In this document: one piece after another, positions 6,129 through 6,148 of the stretch
Position numbering within the stretch: position 1 is the stretch's first letter
Layout of the letters: each line of letters begins with the position of its first letter
NCBI GenBank assembly: GCA_028287415.1
Contig: JAQBPS010000203.1
Coordinates: 1-6,148 of the forward strand
Direction: 5' to 3'
Length of the DNA stretch: 6,148 nucleotides
Origin: Bacillota bacterium
Lineage (GTDB): Bacteria > Bacillota > Sulfobacillia > Symbiobacteriales > Symbiobacteriaceae
The notes under the pieces: model-generated
Database searches by the model: none
Seen by the model: only the letters and a program-made list of their open reading frames with translations
Told to the model about the DNA's origin: nothing
Position numbers and translations under genes: made by a program

Positions 6129-6148
6129 ATGGATGGCGCAGGAACAAC
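6129..6148 (+). CDS. Possible start of a divergent plus-strand gene (runs off right edge)
   Basis: GGGAGG at 6113-6118 is followed after 10 bases by ATG 6129 and after 14 bases by ATG 6133, which are in different frames. The 6133 frame continues an upstream open stretch back to 5989, while the 6129 spacing suits the ribosome binding site better. Only about five or six codons are visible, so neither the frame nor the product can be judged. If real, it would be divergent from the lipase gene. Confidence 0.2.

Noticed and set aside
1..6148. CRISPR array, tRNA, rRNA or insertion sequence
   Set aside because: No regularly spaced repeats, no T-loop-like tRNA signature, no transposase motif and no paired terminal inverted repeats with a target duplication were seen on reading both strands by eye.

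Overview
The window looks like chromosomal DNA of a moderately GC-rich Bacillota (Firmicutes) bacterium, perhaps of the Paenibacillaceae/Alicyclobacillaceae/Symbiobacteriales kind. The support is a stalk-domain (copper amine oxidase N-terminal type) secreted protein, a DUF4190 small membrane protein, GTG starts behind strong purine-rich ribosome binding sites, and a classical rho-independent terminator. This placement is inference; nothing in the sequence fixes the genus.

Layout. Bases 1-98 hold the last 31 codons of a plus-strand membrane-protein gene. Bases 99-419 show no credible gene. From 420 to 5842 all recognisable genes lie on the minus strand. Reading in their direction of transcription (right to left), the first is a very large secreted protein of 1242 residues (5842-2114). 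It has a signal peptide, a low-complexity linker, an unassigned N-terminal region, an alpha/beta-hydrolase lipase domain with a complete Ser-Asp-His triad, and a chain of about six beta-rich accessory modules (PPC-like, Ig-like, two tandem calcium-loop repeats, CARDB, and a terminal module). Its stop codon overlaps by four bases (GTGA) the GTG start of an 89-residue three-helix membrane protein (2117-1848), so the two form a translationally coupled pair. A perfect 18-bp hairpin with a T tract (1830-1787) closes this two-gene unit.

After a gene-free AT-rich stretch with a good SigA-type promoter comes a separate DUF4190 membrane protein (1482-1135). Beyond it lies a stalk-domain protein (1013-420) that has lost its signal peptide and the start of its first stalk repeat, and is probably a decayed remnant. 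The right edge (5843-6148) is the upstream region of the lipase gene, possibly with the first codons of a divergent plus-strand gene at the very end.

Functionally, the centre of the window is a secreted, probably surface- or polymer-engaging, serine hydrolase with a dedicated small membrane partner of unknown role. I do not see a defence system, CRISPR array, RNA gene or intact mobile element. The best candidates for something undescribed are the coupled membrane protein, the N-terminal region ahead of the hydrolase, and the duplicated calcium-loop module.
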